From TWA4 sp051879195 (GTDB lineage Bacteria; Bacillota; Clostridia; Lachnospirales; Lachnospiraceae), in assembly GCA_051879195.1 (NCBI GenBank), contig JBJELO010000287.1, positions 1 through 64,000 on the forward strand: 64,000 nt of DNA, given 5' to 3'. Shown piece after piece: positions 45,093 through 53,229 of the stretch. The position numbers and the translations under genes are program-made. Each line of letters starts with the position of its first letter. The stretch's first letter is position 1. The notes below the pieces were generated by a model. It saw only the letters and a program-made list of their open reading frames with translations. It was not told the DNA's origin and did no database searches.

Positions 45093-46588
45093 TTACGGCT
45101 GCCTTTCCTGCTTCGCAAAAAGACGACCGCCGCCACACAGATTAACGCTGCAGCGCCGATTCCCCATATCCAGGGGCTGCCGGCTGAGGATTTCATCTGA
45201 CCTTCCTCCCATGTTCCGGCAGACAGAATACAGTCGGTGCATCGATCCAGCGTAAGCGTTACGTAACCGTTTTCCACCGCAAGATTTTCTGCCAGACATT
45301 TTATCTGATTCTCCTCATATGAATAAAGATTCAGTTTCCGATCATCGGAAAATCGATCTGATACTCTGATATACAGAGAAGCAGTTCCCGGAAGCTCACC
45401 GCTGTGCCCGAAAGAAATATACAGAGAATCCGATGAATTGCCCGCTTCACATCCTTCAAATGGTACAGTACCCATCTCCACATTCAGATCAATATCCTCT
45501 GCTTTTTTCAGATCGGTTCCACAGAATTCCCAGGCATACAGAACGGTTCCTGCTTCGTCCTTTTTCTGGAAATCCACGTATGCTTTTTCACCGAGAATGC
45601 TTTCCAGCTGTTCCCCGCCGATTTTTCCCGCAGTTATGGGAACAAAGGTAATCGGTCCCCTGTCGCTCTGTATCGTTGTAATTCCGGAATCATCACCGGT
45701 TTCAGCAGATTCCTCACCGGCAGCTGATAAGGTATCATCTTCATTCTCTTCGGAACTGTCACTGCTTTTTCCGGTTTCTTCTGCAGATTTATCGTCAGCG
45801 CTGCTTTCGTTTCCACTTTCCGCTTTTGTTGTTGTCTCACCCGTAACCTGTACGGCAGTAACGCTGCCCTGAACAGATTCCGAAGTTGCCGCTGCTGAAG
45901 AACCGGCCTGAGAAGATGCGCTGCTTTCCGCTTTTGAAGACGCTGCTGAAGAAGCTTTTGTCTCTGCTTTTGTGGATGCCTGCGTTTCAGCTTTCGTCGG
46001 TGCTTTCGTTTCCGCTTTTGTTGTTTCTTTCGTCTCCGCTTTTGTCGGTGCTTTCGTCTCCGCTTTTGTCGGTGCTTTCGTCTCTGCTTTTGTTGTTTCT
46101 TTTGTTTCTTCTGCCGCTTTTGACACCGTTACTTTAATAGTTGCAGATGTGCTGCTGAACTGCCGGAGAGATGCCGTCACAGTAACAGTTGCTGTTCCTG
46201 CCGAAATCCCGCTGATCCTGACAGAACCGCTGCTGTATTCTGCCGTTGCCACGCTTGTATTGCTGGAAGAAACCGTGGCGAAAGCATAATATGTCTGATA
46301 AGTGGTACCATTACAGGTACATTCACCGTTTTCATCGAGGCATTCTTTTTCCCCGCAGCTCTGCGGACATTCTGCCATACCGCAGCCAGGAAGCTGGCTG
46401 CTCTTCGACGGTGAAAATGATACGCTGACCGTCTCCGATTGTCCCTGTCTGATAGAAACACTGGACTTCCCCACCGATACATTGACCGGTCCCCTGTCAA
46501 AATATGCTTTCGTCTCAATGGAACCGGATACCACAATCAGGCAGACCAGAATCCAGGCTGCAAAAACTTTCATTTTTTTCCGTTTCAT
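45089..46588 (-). CDS. Repeat-rich surface protein with cysteine-rich Ig-like domain
   Basis: A 499-residue exported protein. It has a signal peptide (about 1-28), then a BIG2-type Ig-like domain interrupted by a six-cysteine segment (C-x3-C-x3-C-x3-C-x6-C-x-C). A stalk of K-A-E-T-K-A-P-T and related repeats follows, then a Ser/Ala/Glu-rich region. The C-terminal half has a beta-rich domain with C-T-D-C, a membrane anchor and R-S-R-K tail. AGGAG precedes ATG 46588. The stop overlaps the ABC ATPase start. A role in binding or presenting the imported ligand is inference. Confidence 0.75.
   Translation of the reverse strand: MKRKKMKVFAAWILVCLIVVSGSIETKAYFDRGPVNVSVGKSSVSIRQGQSETVSVSFSPSKSSQLPGCGMAECPQSCGEKECLDENGECTCNGTTYQTYYAFATVSSSNTSVATAEYSSGSVRISGISAGTATVTVTASLRQFSSTSATIKVTVSKAAEETKETTKAETKAPTKAETKAPTKAETKETTKAETKAPTKAETQASTKAETKASSAASSKAESSASSQAGSSAAATSESVQGSVTAVQVTGETTTKAESGNESSADDKSAEETGKSSDSSEENEDDTLSAAGEESAETGDDSGITTIQSDRGPITFVPITAGKIGGEQLESILGEKAYVDFQKKDEAGTVLYAWEFCGTDLKKAEDIDLNVEMGTVPFEGCEAGNSSDSLYISFGHSGELPGTASLYIRVSDRFSDDRKLNLYSYEENQIKCLAENLAVENGYVTLTLDRCTDCILSAGTWEEGQMKSSAGSPWIWGIGAAALICVAAVVFLRSRKGSRK
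45955..46125 (-). repeat. KAETKAPT-type tandem coding repeat
   Basis: About seven imperfect repeats of 24 bases encode Lys-Ala-Glu-Thr-Lys-Ala-Pro-Thr and variants within the 499-residue surface protein. The nearly identical units make it prone to slippage and assembly error. It is a coding stalk, not a CRISPR array: there are no unique spacers. Confidence 0.85.
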
Positions 46589-46679
46589 CGTTTGCTCCTA
46601 TATCTCTGTTTACTTATTTCTGTTTATTTTTTCTTTCAGCTTTATTGTCGATTCTCAGATTTATGATTGTGCCCACACA

Positions 46680-48809
46680 TTATTCATCCAGATACAGCCG
46701 GAGCAGTACGCAGTCACCTCCGGTTTCCACTTCATTGCCGCCGTAATATCCATCACGGTTTCCAAAGCAGGCGATGAATGGTCCGTTGTGGTTCTTCACC
46801 ACACCAACCTCTGTTTCCACACCGGCCTGTTCCAGGCTTTGATTCAACCGGTTATACGCCACATATCCTGCACTTTCATGTTCATGCTCGGGAAGAATCG
46901 GATACCCGTTTTTCACACAGGAAATCATGGGAATCGCTTCAGAAATCCGCACGCCTTCGGCTGTCAGCACATAATACGCTTCGGCATCCTGTGACTGTTC
47001 AATATAGGACAGATCATCAATTACTGCATAGACTTCTCCGTCTCTGCCCACCATCTCAGCAGAACCAGCCAGAGAATCGATTCCCACCTGTTCTGTCAGC
47101 AGCCAGCGCAGATCAATTCCTTCAAAATAATCAAGCCAGCCGCCCACACCCATATACGGGTAGCTTTCTTCGTTGCCGATTGTACCGTAATAATTGCCTG
47201 CAGCCGCTTCCGGGTATTCCCTCATGAGATTCTCCATATCCGTTGTGGTAAACGATTTTGTGCTGACAGCACCCAGATATTCGGCTCCTTTCCTGTATAC
47301 CTCCACGGTAAAGACAGCATCCGCGCTTTCCAGCCAGGGATCCCGGTTGTGGAATCCGTATTCCGGATCCTCAATGGTTTCTCCGGTTCCCAGAAATACG
47401 CGACTCAGCTGTTCAATACGTTCTGTTTTACCTTCCTGAATCACAAGCAGTTCAGGCATAACACCTTCCTGACCGGAATCCGTTCCCGACACGCCCAGCA
47501 CCAGAAGAACCAGGGTACTGTCCTTCTGAATACTATCAATGGAAAATCTTTTCTCTGTGTTCCCCTGACAGTTTAAAAACAGATTCTCCTGCTCCATGTC
47601 TGCACCGCACAGGTCAAGAAATTTCATAAAATCAAGTCCGATACAATCTTCATATTCTGCAGCCAGTCCCAGCTGATTCATCTGGATGTTCCCGTAGGAA
47701 ATCCGATACAGTTCCTCCAGATCATACAGAGAATAAATCTGCTGTTCCGGCATGGCTGATCCGGTTATGGTGACGGTCCGGTACAAATCGGTTCCATCTG
47801 TTATTCCCTCCGCGGCAATCCGGCTGATGGAAAGGCAGTCGATCTGTTCCTGCTCCTTCGCTGTTATTTCACGATTCTGTTCCGTCACTTTTTTCTTCAT
47901 TCCGGCTTCATGGCTGTCTTCCGCTTCTGAATCATCTCCGTTTTCACCGACTGTTCCTTCCGATGTCATGCCCTCCTGTCCTTTTTCTTCTGCTGCTTCT
48001 GATATGTCATCTCCATTCACCTTCAGGTAACCATAGATTTCAATATCCGGAGTTCCTTTTCCATTTACATTCTGCACGGTAATCAGATTATCTTCACAGG
48101 AAAAGGAATACTCTTCTCCATAATTACTGCTGAGAACTTCAACTATTTTTTCCCCTATGTCCACTTCATCTTCCATCAGAAACTCATGTCCGTGTACAGC
48201 AGCATACCCATCCAGCATCTCCCCTGCCCGGGTTTCTGCTGCCGGAATCAGTTCACCGTCTTCCAGCAGACCAATCCATGCAATACTTCGGATATTCCAG
48301 GAAGAATCCACCTGCTTTACTGTATATCCTTCACCGGACTGAACCGTAGACAGACAAACGCCGGAAGGAATGATTCCCTCCAGTTCGAATTCTTTTGCTG
48401 CATATGTCTGTGTCTCGTCCTGTATACCGGTTATGGTATCCGCCTTTTCCGACTTTCCAATTTTCAGAATTCCGTCCGTGACCGCATCTACTGAAATAAT
48501 CAGCTCTGCTGTATTAACCTGATCTCCCTGTTCCAGCACATAATCATCCGCATCGATACGATTTCCGGCTATCGTAATCCGCAGTGTGTCTTTTTGATCC
48601 GGCTGAACCGATATAGCCTTATCAAATGTCAGAGCAACCTTCACATACTGGCTGCTCTCTGTTCCTTCATTACATGAAGTGATTTCTGCACCTGTCAGAG
48701 CAGGTGATTTTTCTTCATCCACTGCAGTTTTTCCACAGCAGGTACAGATAAAAATCATCACAATGACAGCAAACAGGAGACACCCGGATTTTCCTCTTTG
48801 TGTTTTCAT
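46680..48809 (-). CDS. Surface lipoprotein with Ig-like module and two repeated domains
   Basis: A 709-residue exported protein with a hydrophobic leader and a possible lipobox at I-C-T-C (Cys24). Residues 38-247 are a module shared with the 1118-residue protein: V-A-L-T-F-D-K-A-I-S, then I-T-I-A-G, I-I-P-S-G-V and V-H-G-H-E-F in the same order. An acidic linker with Gly and Glu follows. Two similar domains (about 355-480 and 520-650) have a G-L-D-F-M-K-F-L-D-L-C-G-A or G-I-D-L-R-W-L-L core, like a molybdopterin-binding oxidoreductase fold. AAAGGGG precedes ATG 48809. It heads the surface/ABC locus. Confidence 0.75.
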   Translation of the reverse strand: MKTQRGKSGCLLFAVIVMIFICTCCGKTAVDEEKSPALTGAEITSCNEGTESSQYVKVALTFDKAISVQPDQKDTLRITIAGNRIDADDYVLEQGDQVNTAELIISVDAVTDGILKIGKSEKADTITGIQDETQTYAAKEFELEGIIPSGVCLSTVQSGEGYTVKQVDSSWNIRSIAWIGLLEDGELIPAAETRAGEMLDGYAAVHGHEFLMEDEVDIGEKIVEVLSSNYGEEYSFSCEDNLITVQNVNGKGTPDIEIYGYLKVNGDDISEAAEEKGQEGMTSEGTVGENGDDSEAEDSHEAGMKKKVTEQNREITAKEQEQIDCLSISRIAAEGITDGTDLYRTVTITGSAMPEQQIYSLYDLEELYRISYGNIQMNQLGLAAEYEDCIGLDFMKFLDLCGADMEQENLFLNCQGNTEKRFSIDSIQKDSTLVLLVLGVSGTDSGQEGVMPELLVIQEGKTERIEQLSRVFLGTGETIEDPEYGFHNRDPWLESADAVFTVEVYRKGAEYLGAVSTKSFTTTDMENLMREYPEAAAGNYYGTIGNEESYPYMGVGGWLDYFEGIDLRWLLTEQVGIDSLAGSAEMVGRDGEVYAVIDDLSYIEQSQDAEAYYVLTAEGVRISEAIPMISCVKNGYPILPEHEHESAGYVAYNRLNQSLEQAGVETEVGVVKNHNGPFIACFGNRDGYYGGNEVETGGDCVLLRLYLDE

Positions 48810-48887
48810 TTGAATCCCCTTTCATTGATTTATATAAACCGCGAATCATCAAACAATCTTAAAATAAACTAAAATAAATAATAATTA

Positions 48888-48915
48888 ATTATACTCACAC
48901 ATTATCATATAATGT
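48888..48915 (-). promoter_or_regulatory. Promoter and operator of the surface/ABC locus
   Basis: TATAAT on the minus strand (48893-48888). A perfect inverted repeat ACATTAT-CAT-ATAATGT (48899-48915) covers the spacer and -35 region, and the -35 itself is poor. The repeat looks like a repressor site; spacing differs from the standard 7-1-7 Fur/Zur/PerR box. Confidence 0.55.
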
Positions 48916-49060
48916 ACAAATTTTCAACCTGTTTTTCGTTTTTTCATCTGTAATTTTTCACAGTTTTCTTTTGGATTGTATATTAATAGATTATTTTCAT
49001 TGTTATTTATTCCATTTTATAGAAGCTTGTTTCTTATTTATCAATAAAAATAAACAAAAC

Positions 49061-49095
49061 AAAAAAATGCCAGCTGACTGTTCATCAGCTGACAT
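49061..49095 (-). terminator. Terminator of the cardiolipin synthase gene
   Basis: An 11-bp stem (one wobble) around a seven-base loop at 49067-49095. TTTTTTTGTTTTG follows on the minus strand (from 49067 down). Confidence 0.9.
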
Positions 49096-49113
49096 AACAA
49101 TATTTTTTTCTTA

Positions 49114-50673
49114 TTACATCAATGGTGCAAACATTCGGAGTACTTTTCCGGTTGCTCTTTCCAACAGCTTCTGGCTTCCGTAATCCTTTTCCGTAACTGT
49201 CTGACACTGCGCCAGAGTATTCCGGTAATCTGTTTCAATATCTTCGATTACAGAATTTCTGTAAAGTACAACTCCGCATTCAAAATGGTGATACAGGCTG
49301 CGGTAATCGAGATTTACCGTTCCAACTACTGCTTTTTCATCATCGCTTACAAAAATCTTTGCATGAACAAAACCAGGCGTATACTCATAAATGGAAACTC
49401 CTGCCTCCAGCAGTTCGTTATAATAGGTTTTTGCCAGTACAAACGCATACTTTTTATCCGGGATGTGAGGCATGATAATCTTCACATCCACACCACGTTT
49501 TGCAGCATAGGTCAGCGCCATGATCATTTCGTAATCAAGAATCAGATAGGGCGTCATGATATGCACATATCTCTGCGCCGTGTTCAGAATATCCAGATAG
49601 ACTCTCCTGCCGATCCGTTCATTGCCGAACGGACTGACGCCATAAGGGATAAAATATCCGTTCTGTCCGATATTGTCTATCCGGGGAGAACGGTATTTCT
49701 CATAGTTTTCCTGTTTCTGTTCCGATACATTCCACATTTCAAGAAAAAGATAGGTAAAACGTTCCACTGCTCTGCCTTTTACCATAATCGCCGTATCTTT
49801 CCAGTGGCCGAACCGTTCTTTCCGGTTGATATATTCGTCCGCCAGATTCGTACCGCCGGTAAATGCCACCTTTCCGTCAATCACCAGAATTTTTCTATGA
49901 TCACGGTTATTATAGTGCGAGGAAAAGAACGGCTTGATGGGAGAAAACATTTTACACCGGATTCCGTCTTCTTCAAGAAGCTTCGGGTAGAAATAGGGAA
50001 GCAGCGTCATGGCGCACATACCGTCATACATGAACCGTACCTCAACCCCTTCCTGTACTTTCTCCTTCAGAATTTCAAGGATGGAATTCCACATAAACCC
50101 CTCTTCCACAATGAAATATTCCAGGAAAATAAACTTTTCCGCTTTTTTCAGTTCTGTAAGAATATCCTGAAACTGATCGTCGCCCAGCGGATAGAATCTT
50201 GCCTCCGTTCTATCGTAAACAGGACAATTGGCATACCTGTTCATATAATCAGAAAAATGGCCCATCTGCGCATCTTCCTGATCCAGCCGTTCCTTTACCG
50301 ACAGTTCCTGCGCAACATACTGCTTTGTTTCTCCGGACAATTTTTCCAGTCTTCTTCTAATGATTCTGGTTCCCGGCTGCATGGAAATATACAGATATAA
50401 AAGTGCCCCGAAGACGGGAAATACAAGGATGGGCAGCATCCAGACCAGTTTCAGGTCGGGATTTTCCCGCCCGTTGTACAGATGAAGAACCACCAGCAGA
50501 CCGAGAACTACGAATACAACATATACCAGCAGGCTGTAATCCCGCAGGTAAAAATAAACAGCAATCAGCGATGCAAACTGAATCAGCATGGCCAGTATTA
50601 CAAAAACCGACCTGCCGTAGATGATCGTCCCGGCACGTTTAATTCCTTTTTCTTTTAATTCTCCAGCTGTCAT
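49114..50673 (-). CDS. cls: Cardiolipin synthase
   Basis: A 519-residue membrane-bound phospholipase D-type enzyme that joins two phosphatidylglycerols into cardiolipin. Two N-terminal membrane helices (about 22-65) and a third near residue 80 are followed by the two catalytic H-K-D motifs: N-N-R-D-H-R-K-I-L-V-I-D-G and G-F-V-H-A-K-I-F-V-S-D-D. AAGGAG precedes ATG 50673. A second phospholipase D-family gene sits 55 bases upstream, and it ends in a strong terminator. Confidence 0.92.
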   Translation of the reverse strand: MTAGELKEKGIKRAGTIIYGRSVFVILAMLIQFASLIAVYFYLRDYSLLVYVVFVVLGLLVVLHLYNGRENPDLKLVWMLPILVFPVFGALLYLYISMQPGTRIIRRRLEKLSGETKQYVAQELSVKERLDQEDAQMGHFSDYMNRYANCPVYDRTEARFYPLGDDQFQDILTELKKAEKFIFLEYFIVEEGFMWNSILEILKEKVQEGVEVRFMYDGMCAMTLLPYFYPKLLEEDGIRCKMFSPIKPFFSSHYNNRDHRKILVIDGKVAFTGGTNLADEYINRKERFGHWKDTAIMVKGRAVERFTYLFLEMWNVSEQKQENYEKYRSPRIDNIGQNGYFIPYGVSPFGNERIGRRVYLDILNTAQRYVHIMTPYLILDYEMIMALTYAAKRGVDVKIIMPHIPDKKYAFVLAKTYYNELLEAGVSIYEYTPGFVHAKIFVSDDEKAVVGTVNLDYRSLYHHFECGVVLYRNSVIEDIETDYRNTLAQCQTVTEKDYGSQKLLERATGKVLRMFAPLM

Positions 50674-50728
50674 AATCTTCTCCTTTTTCTTTCGTATAAA
50701 TCTATCCGGCTCTGATCAGTTACCTGCA

Positions 50729-52162
50729 TTATAAAAACCGGCGTACAAATATGGTGAAAATGCGGAAAATTCCATAGAACATCTTCTTTCCTGTACTCAA
50801 TTCCACCGTTTCATAATTCTCTCCATACCGGTAATCTCCATCTGCCATGGTTCGACTGAAAGTGATGTCCTCTTCTGCCTGCGCCCGGATCAGACGGTTC
50901 AGCTCCGGGCAGTCTACAGCCAGCATCAGTTCCGTATCCTGATAGGTGCTCCGCATATCCATGTTCCAGCATCCCACTACGCTCAACCGGTCATCCACCA
51001 CCATGGCCTTTGTATGATTGGAATGAGGGCCAAGATATTCATAAACCTGAACTCCCGTGTCCCAGATTCTCTGCTTCTGGTTCATATAATCGGTACATCC
51101 CCAGGGATTGGCACCGCTGGCAATATCATTGGTAATGATATCGACAGAAATACCGGACCGGCAGATCTGTTCCAGATCATCGTACATCTCATCCCCGCAG
51201 ATAATATAAGGTGTGTAGATGGTTACCTGACTGCCGGTTCGCATCATCTGTGTCAGGCTGTACCACATATTTGGTTCTTTATTGCGCGCTTCCACAGGAT
51301 TGGACAGCAGCGTTACCTTATTCGTTTCCATGGTCAGCTCCTGCCAGTCCTTTTCTTCCCAGGCAGAAGGATACAGTAACTTCAATTCGTCATACCGCCC
51401 CGTCAGTTCCTCCATACAGTTTCTCACCTGATCGTTTTCCTTCCGGCAGGTAAATTCCTCACTTTCCGGCAGCCTCCAGACCTGTTCAAAATAATCTTTT
51501 ACCTGCTGCAGAGAGGTCTCTTCCGTCCCGGCAGTCTGTTTTTCTTTCTTCTCCTCGTATACAAACAGCTCCCGGTCAATGTTAGCCGAAGTGGAATAAT
51601 CTCCCAGAAACAGATCATAGGTATTGCGCCCGCCCAGAAGATACATGGCATCGTCCACAATCAGATATTTATCATGAAGTCTGGCCTGCAGCCTCCAGGG
51701 TTTCAGAAAATTCACCGGATTGTAGATGCGCAGCTGTACATTATCATGACCCGCCAGTGCCATAAAATAGGGATCATCTTTTACGGACAGAAAACCACTG
51801 AAGCCATCAATCAGAACACGCACCTGAACGCCCCGTTCTGCGGCATGAAGCAGCGCGGCCATGACATCCTTTCCCGACTGATCTGAATGAAAATCAAAAG
51901 TAGACAGAATCAGTTCCTTTTTTGCTTCTTTGATCATACTGAGACGCATCAGAAGCGCTTCTTTGTTATCTTCAATATAAGCCACCCGCTCCGGCCCGGT
52001 TTCTTTTCCGTAGAATTCCATCCCGGAAAACTCCTTCTGAAACTGTTCAGAAACCGGTTTATGCGGAATATAAGGTATGGCAAATGCACAGATATAAAAA
52101 GTCAGCAGTGCAAACAACACCCACAGCCATTTCCTACGATGCTTTTTCTTATTCCTCTGCAT
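50729..52162 (-). CDS. Phospholipase D family protein
   Basis: A 477-residue protein with one N-terminal membrane anchor (about 12-32) and two H-x-K-x4-D motifs: A-R-L-H-D-K-Y-L-I-V-D-D and H-S-N-H-T-K-A-M-V-V-D-D. It is a cardiolipin-synthase or phosphatidyl-transferase relative whose exact lipid reaction is unknown. GGGAGC precedes ATG 52162. The promoter (52205-52233) lies back to back with that of the membrane protein gene at 52345. It is co-directional with cls. Confidence 0.85.
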   Translation of the reverse strand: MQRNKKKHRRKWLWVLFALLTFYICAFAIPYIPHKPVSEQFQKEFSGMEFYGKETGPERVAYIEDNKEALLMRLSMIKEAKKELILSTFDFHSDQSGKDVMAALLHAAERGVQVRVLIDGFSGFLSVKDDPYFMALAGHDNVQLRIYNPVNFLKPWRLQARLHDKYLIVDDAMYLLGGRNTYDLFLGDYSTSANIDRELFVYEEKKEKQTAGTEETSLQQVKDYFEQVWRLPESEEFTCRKENDQVRNCMEELTGRYDELKLLYPSAWEEKDWQELTMETNKVTLLSNPVEARNKEPNMWYSLTQMMRTGSQVTIYTPYIICGDEMYDDLEQICRSGISVDIITNDIASGANPWGCTDYMNQKQRIWDTGVQVYEYLGPHSNHTKAMVVDDRLSVVGCWNMDMRSTYQDTELMLAVDCPELNRLIRAQAEEDITFSRTMADGDYRYGENYETVELSTGKKMFYGIFRIFTIFVRRFL

Positions 52163-52204
52163 GTATTCTGCTGCTCCCTTTCCGTTCTGATATTGAACAG
52201 TATT

Positions 52205-52233
52205 ATAATATCCCCATCCCGGTCTGACGTCAA
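52205..52233 (-). promoter_or_regulatory. Promoter of the phospholipase D-family pair
   Basis: On the minus strand TTGACG (52233-52228), 17 bases, TATTAT (52210-52205). It begins 42 bases upstream of ATG 52162. Confidence 0.7.
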
Positions 52234-52262
52234 CCCATCATACTCGGGAAAAACGGGGCAGG

Positions 52263-52314
52263 TTGACAGACAGCGCTCATAAGGATATAATGTCCTTGAA
52301 ATGAACATTGTTCA
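52263..52314 (+). promoter_or_regulatory. Consensus promoter with operator for the broken membrane-protein gene
   Basis: TTGACA (52263-52268), exactly 17 bases, TATAAT (52286-52291). TGAACA-T-TGTTCA (52302-52314) is a perfect palindrome just after the likely start point, a typical repressor site. Confidence 0.8.
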
Positions 52315-52344
52315 CCTTAATTTTAATATAAAGGAGTATTTATT

Positions 52345-53016
52345 ATGGCACAGGCTATCGCAGAAACTGTTTTTGATATTCTGTATCTGGGATTTGCTTT
52401 CTCAGCAGGACTGATTATGCTGTTCCGGGGAAAAACATCTCTTGTGAAAAAAGCGGGACTGATGGCTGCCCTTCTGGGAGCCGGGGATTCGTTCCATCTG
52501 CTTCCCCGTTGTTATGCGTTGTGGACAACCGGTCTGGAAGCCCACGCAGCATGGCTGGGACTGGGCAAATTCATCACATCCATTACCATGACCGTTTTCT
52601 ATCTGATTCTCTATTATATCTGGAGAGAACATTATCAGATTGAAGGCAGGAAAGGACTCACATGGACCATGTGGATTCTGACCGTTTTAAGAATCGGATG
52701 CTGCCTGCTTCCCCAGAACCGATAGCTGGAATACCATCAGCCTCTTACATACGGCGTCCTGCGAAACATTCCGTTTGCCATTATGGGCATCCTGATTATT
52801 GTGATATTTGCTCAGGAAGCCGGAAAAAGAAAGGACCCCTTTTTCCGGTTCATGCCGCTGGCTGTCGGACTGTCTTTCGGCTTTTACCTGCCTGTGGTTC
52901 TGTTCAGCAGCACGATTCCTGTCATCGGCATGCTGATGATTCCCAAAACACTGGCTTACGTATGGATTGTGGTAATGTGCCTGAAACTGTACCGGCAGAC
53001 AGAAAAATCCGCATAA
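52345..53016 (+). pseudogene. Multi-pass membrane protein interrupted by an in-frame TAG
   Basis: A frame of 224 codons encodes about six hydrophobic segments (for example F-S-A-G-L-I-M-L-F, I-T-S-I-T-M-T-V-F-Y and A-I-M-G-I-L-I-I-V-I-F). The reading frame is unbroken except for TAG at 52723-52725, where the normal residue is probably Trp (TGG). The two halves (52345-52722 and 52783-53016) are in the same frame, so this is a nonsense change rather than a frameshift. AAGGAG lies upstream of ATG 52345. I do not recognise the family. The gene has a perfect promoter and operator, so it was probably active until recently or the change is an error. Confidence 0.7.
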
Positions 53017-53093
53017 TACCCCGATAAACAAACAGGAAGCATATTCCCGGCAAAGTGACGGACCAAACGCAGACTCACGGAAACAAAAAAATG

Positions 53094-53153
53094 AACATGA
53101 GGAAAGGGCATATCTGCCGGCTTTACGCTGCAGATATGCCCTTTCCTCATGTT
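53094..53153. terminator. Long 24-bp inverted repeat, terminator of malQ
   Basis: Arms 53094-53117 and 53130-53153 pair perfectly over 24 bp around a 12-base loop. On the minus strand CATTTTTTTGTTT follows, which fits termination of malQ. It also faces the broken membrane-protein gene on the other strand. Confidence 0.85.
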
Positions 53154-53229
53154 TAATGTGTAACTGTTTATACACCCTTTTTTATACCGTATTTTACATA
53201 CGCTTTTATGTCATCTTTTATGTCATCTT

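Larger units (their letters stand above)
48810..49113. other. AT-rich intergenic region upstream of the surface/ABC locus
   Basis: About 300 AT-rich bases with no gene. It carries the locus promoter and operator (48888-48915) and the cardiolipin synthase terminator (49061-49095). A long A/T-only stretch between them shows no clear feature. Confidence 0.6.

Noticed and set aside
45955..46125. Possible CRISPR array
   Set aside because: Repeats are contiguous coding units of 24 bases with no spacers.
52723..52725. TAG read as pyrrolysine
   Set aside because: No pyrrolysine genes or PYLIS-like signal seen, and the position fits Trp.
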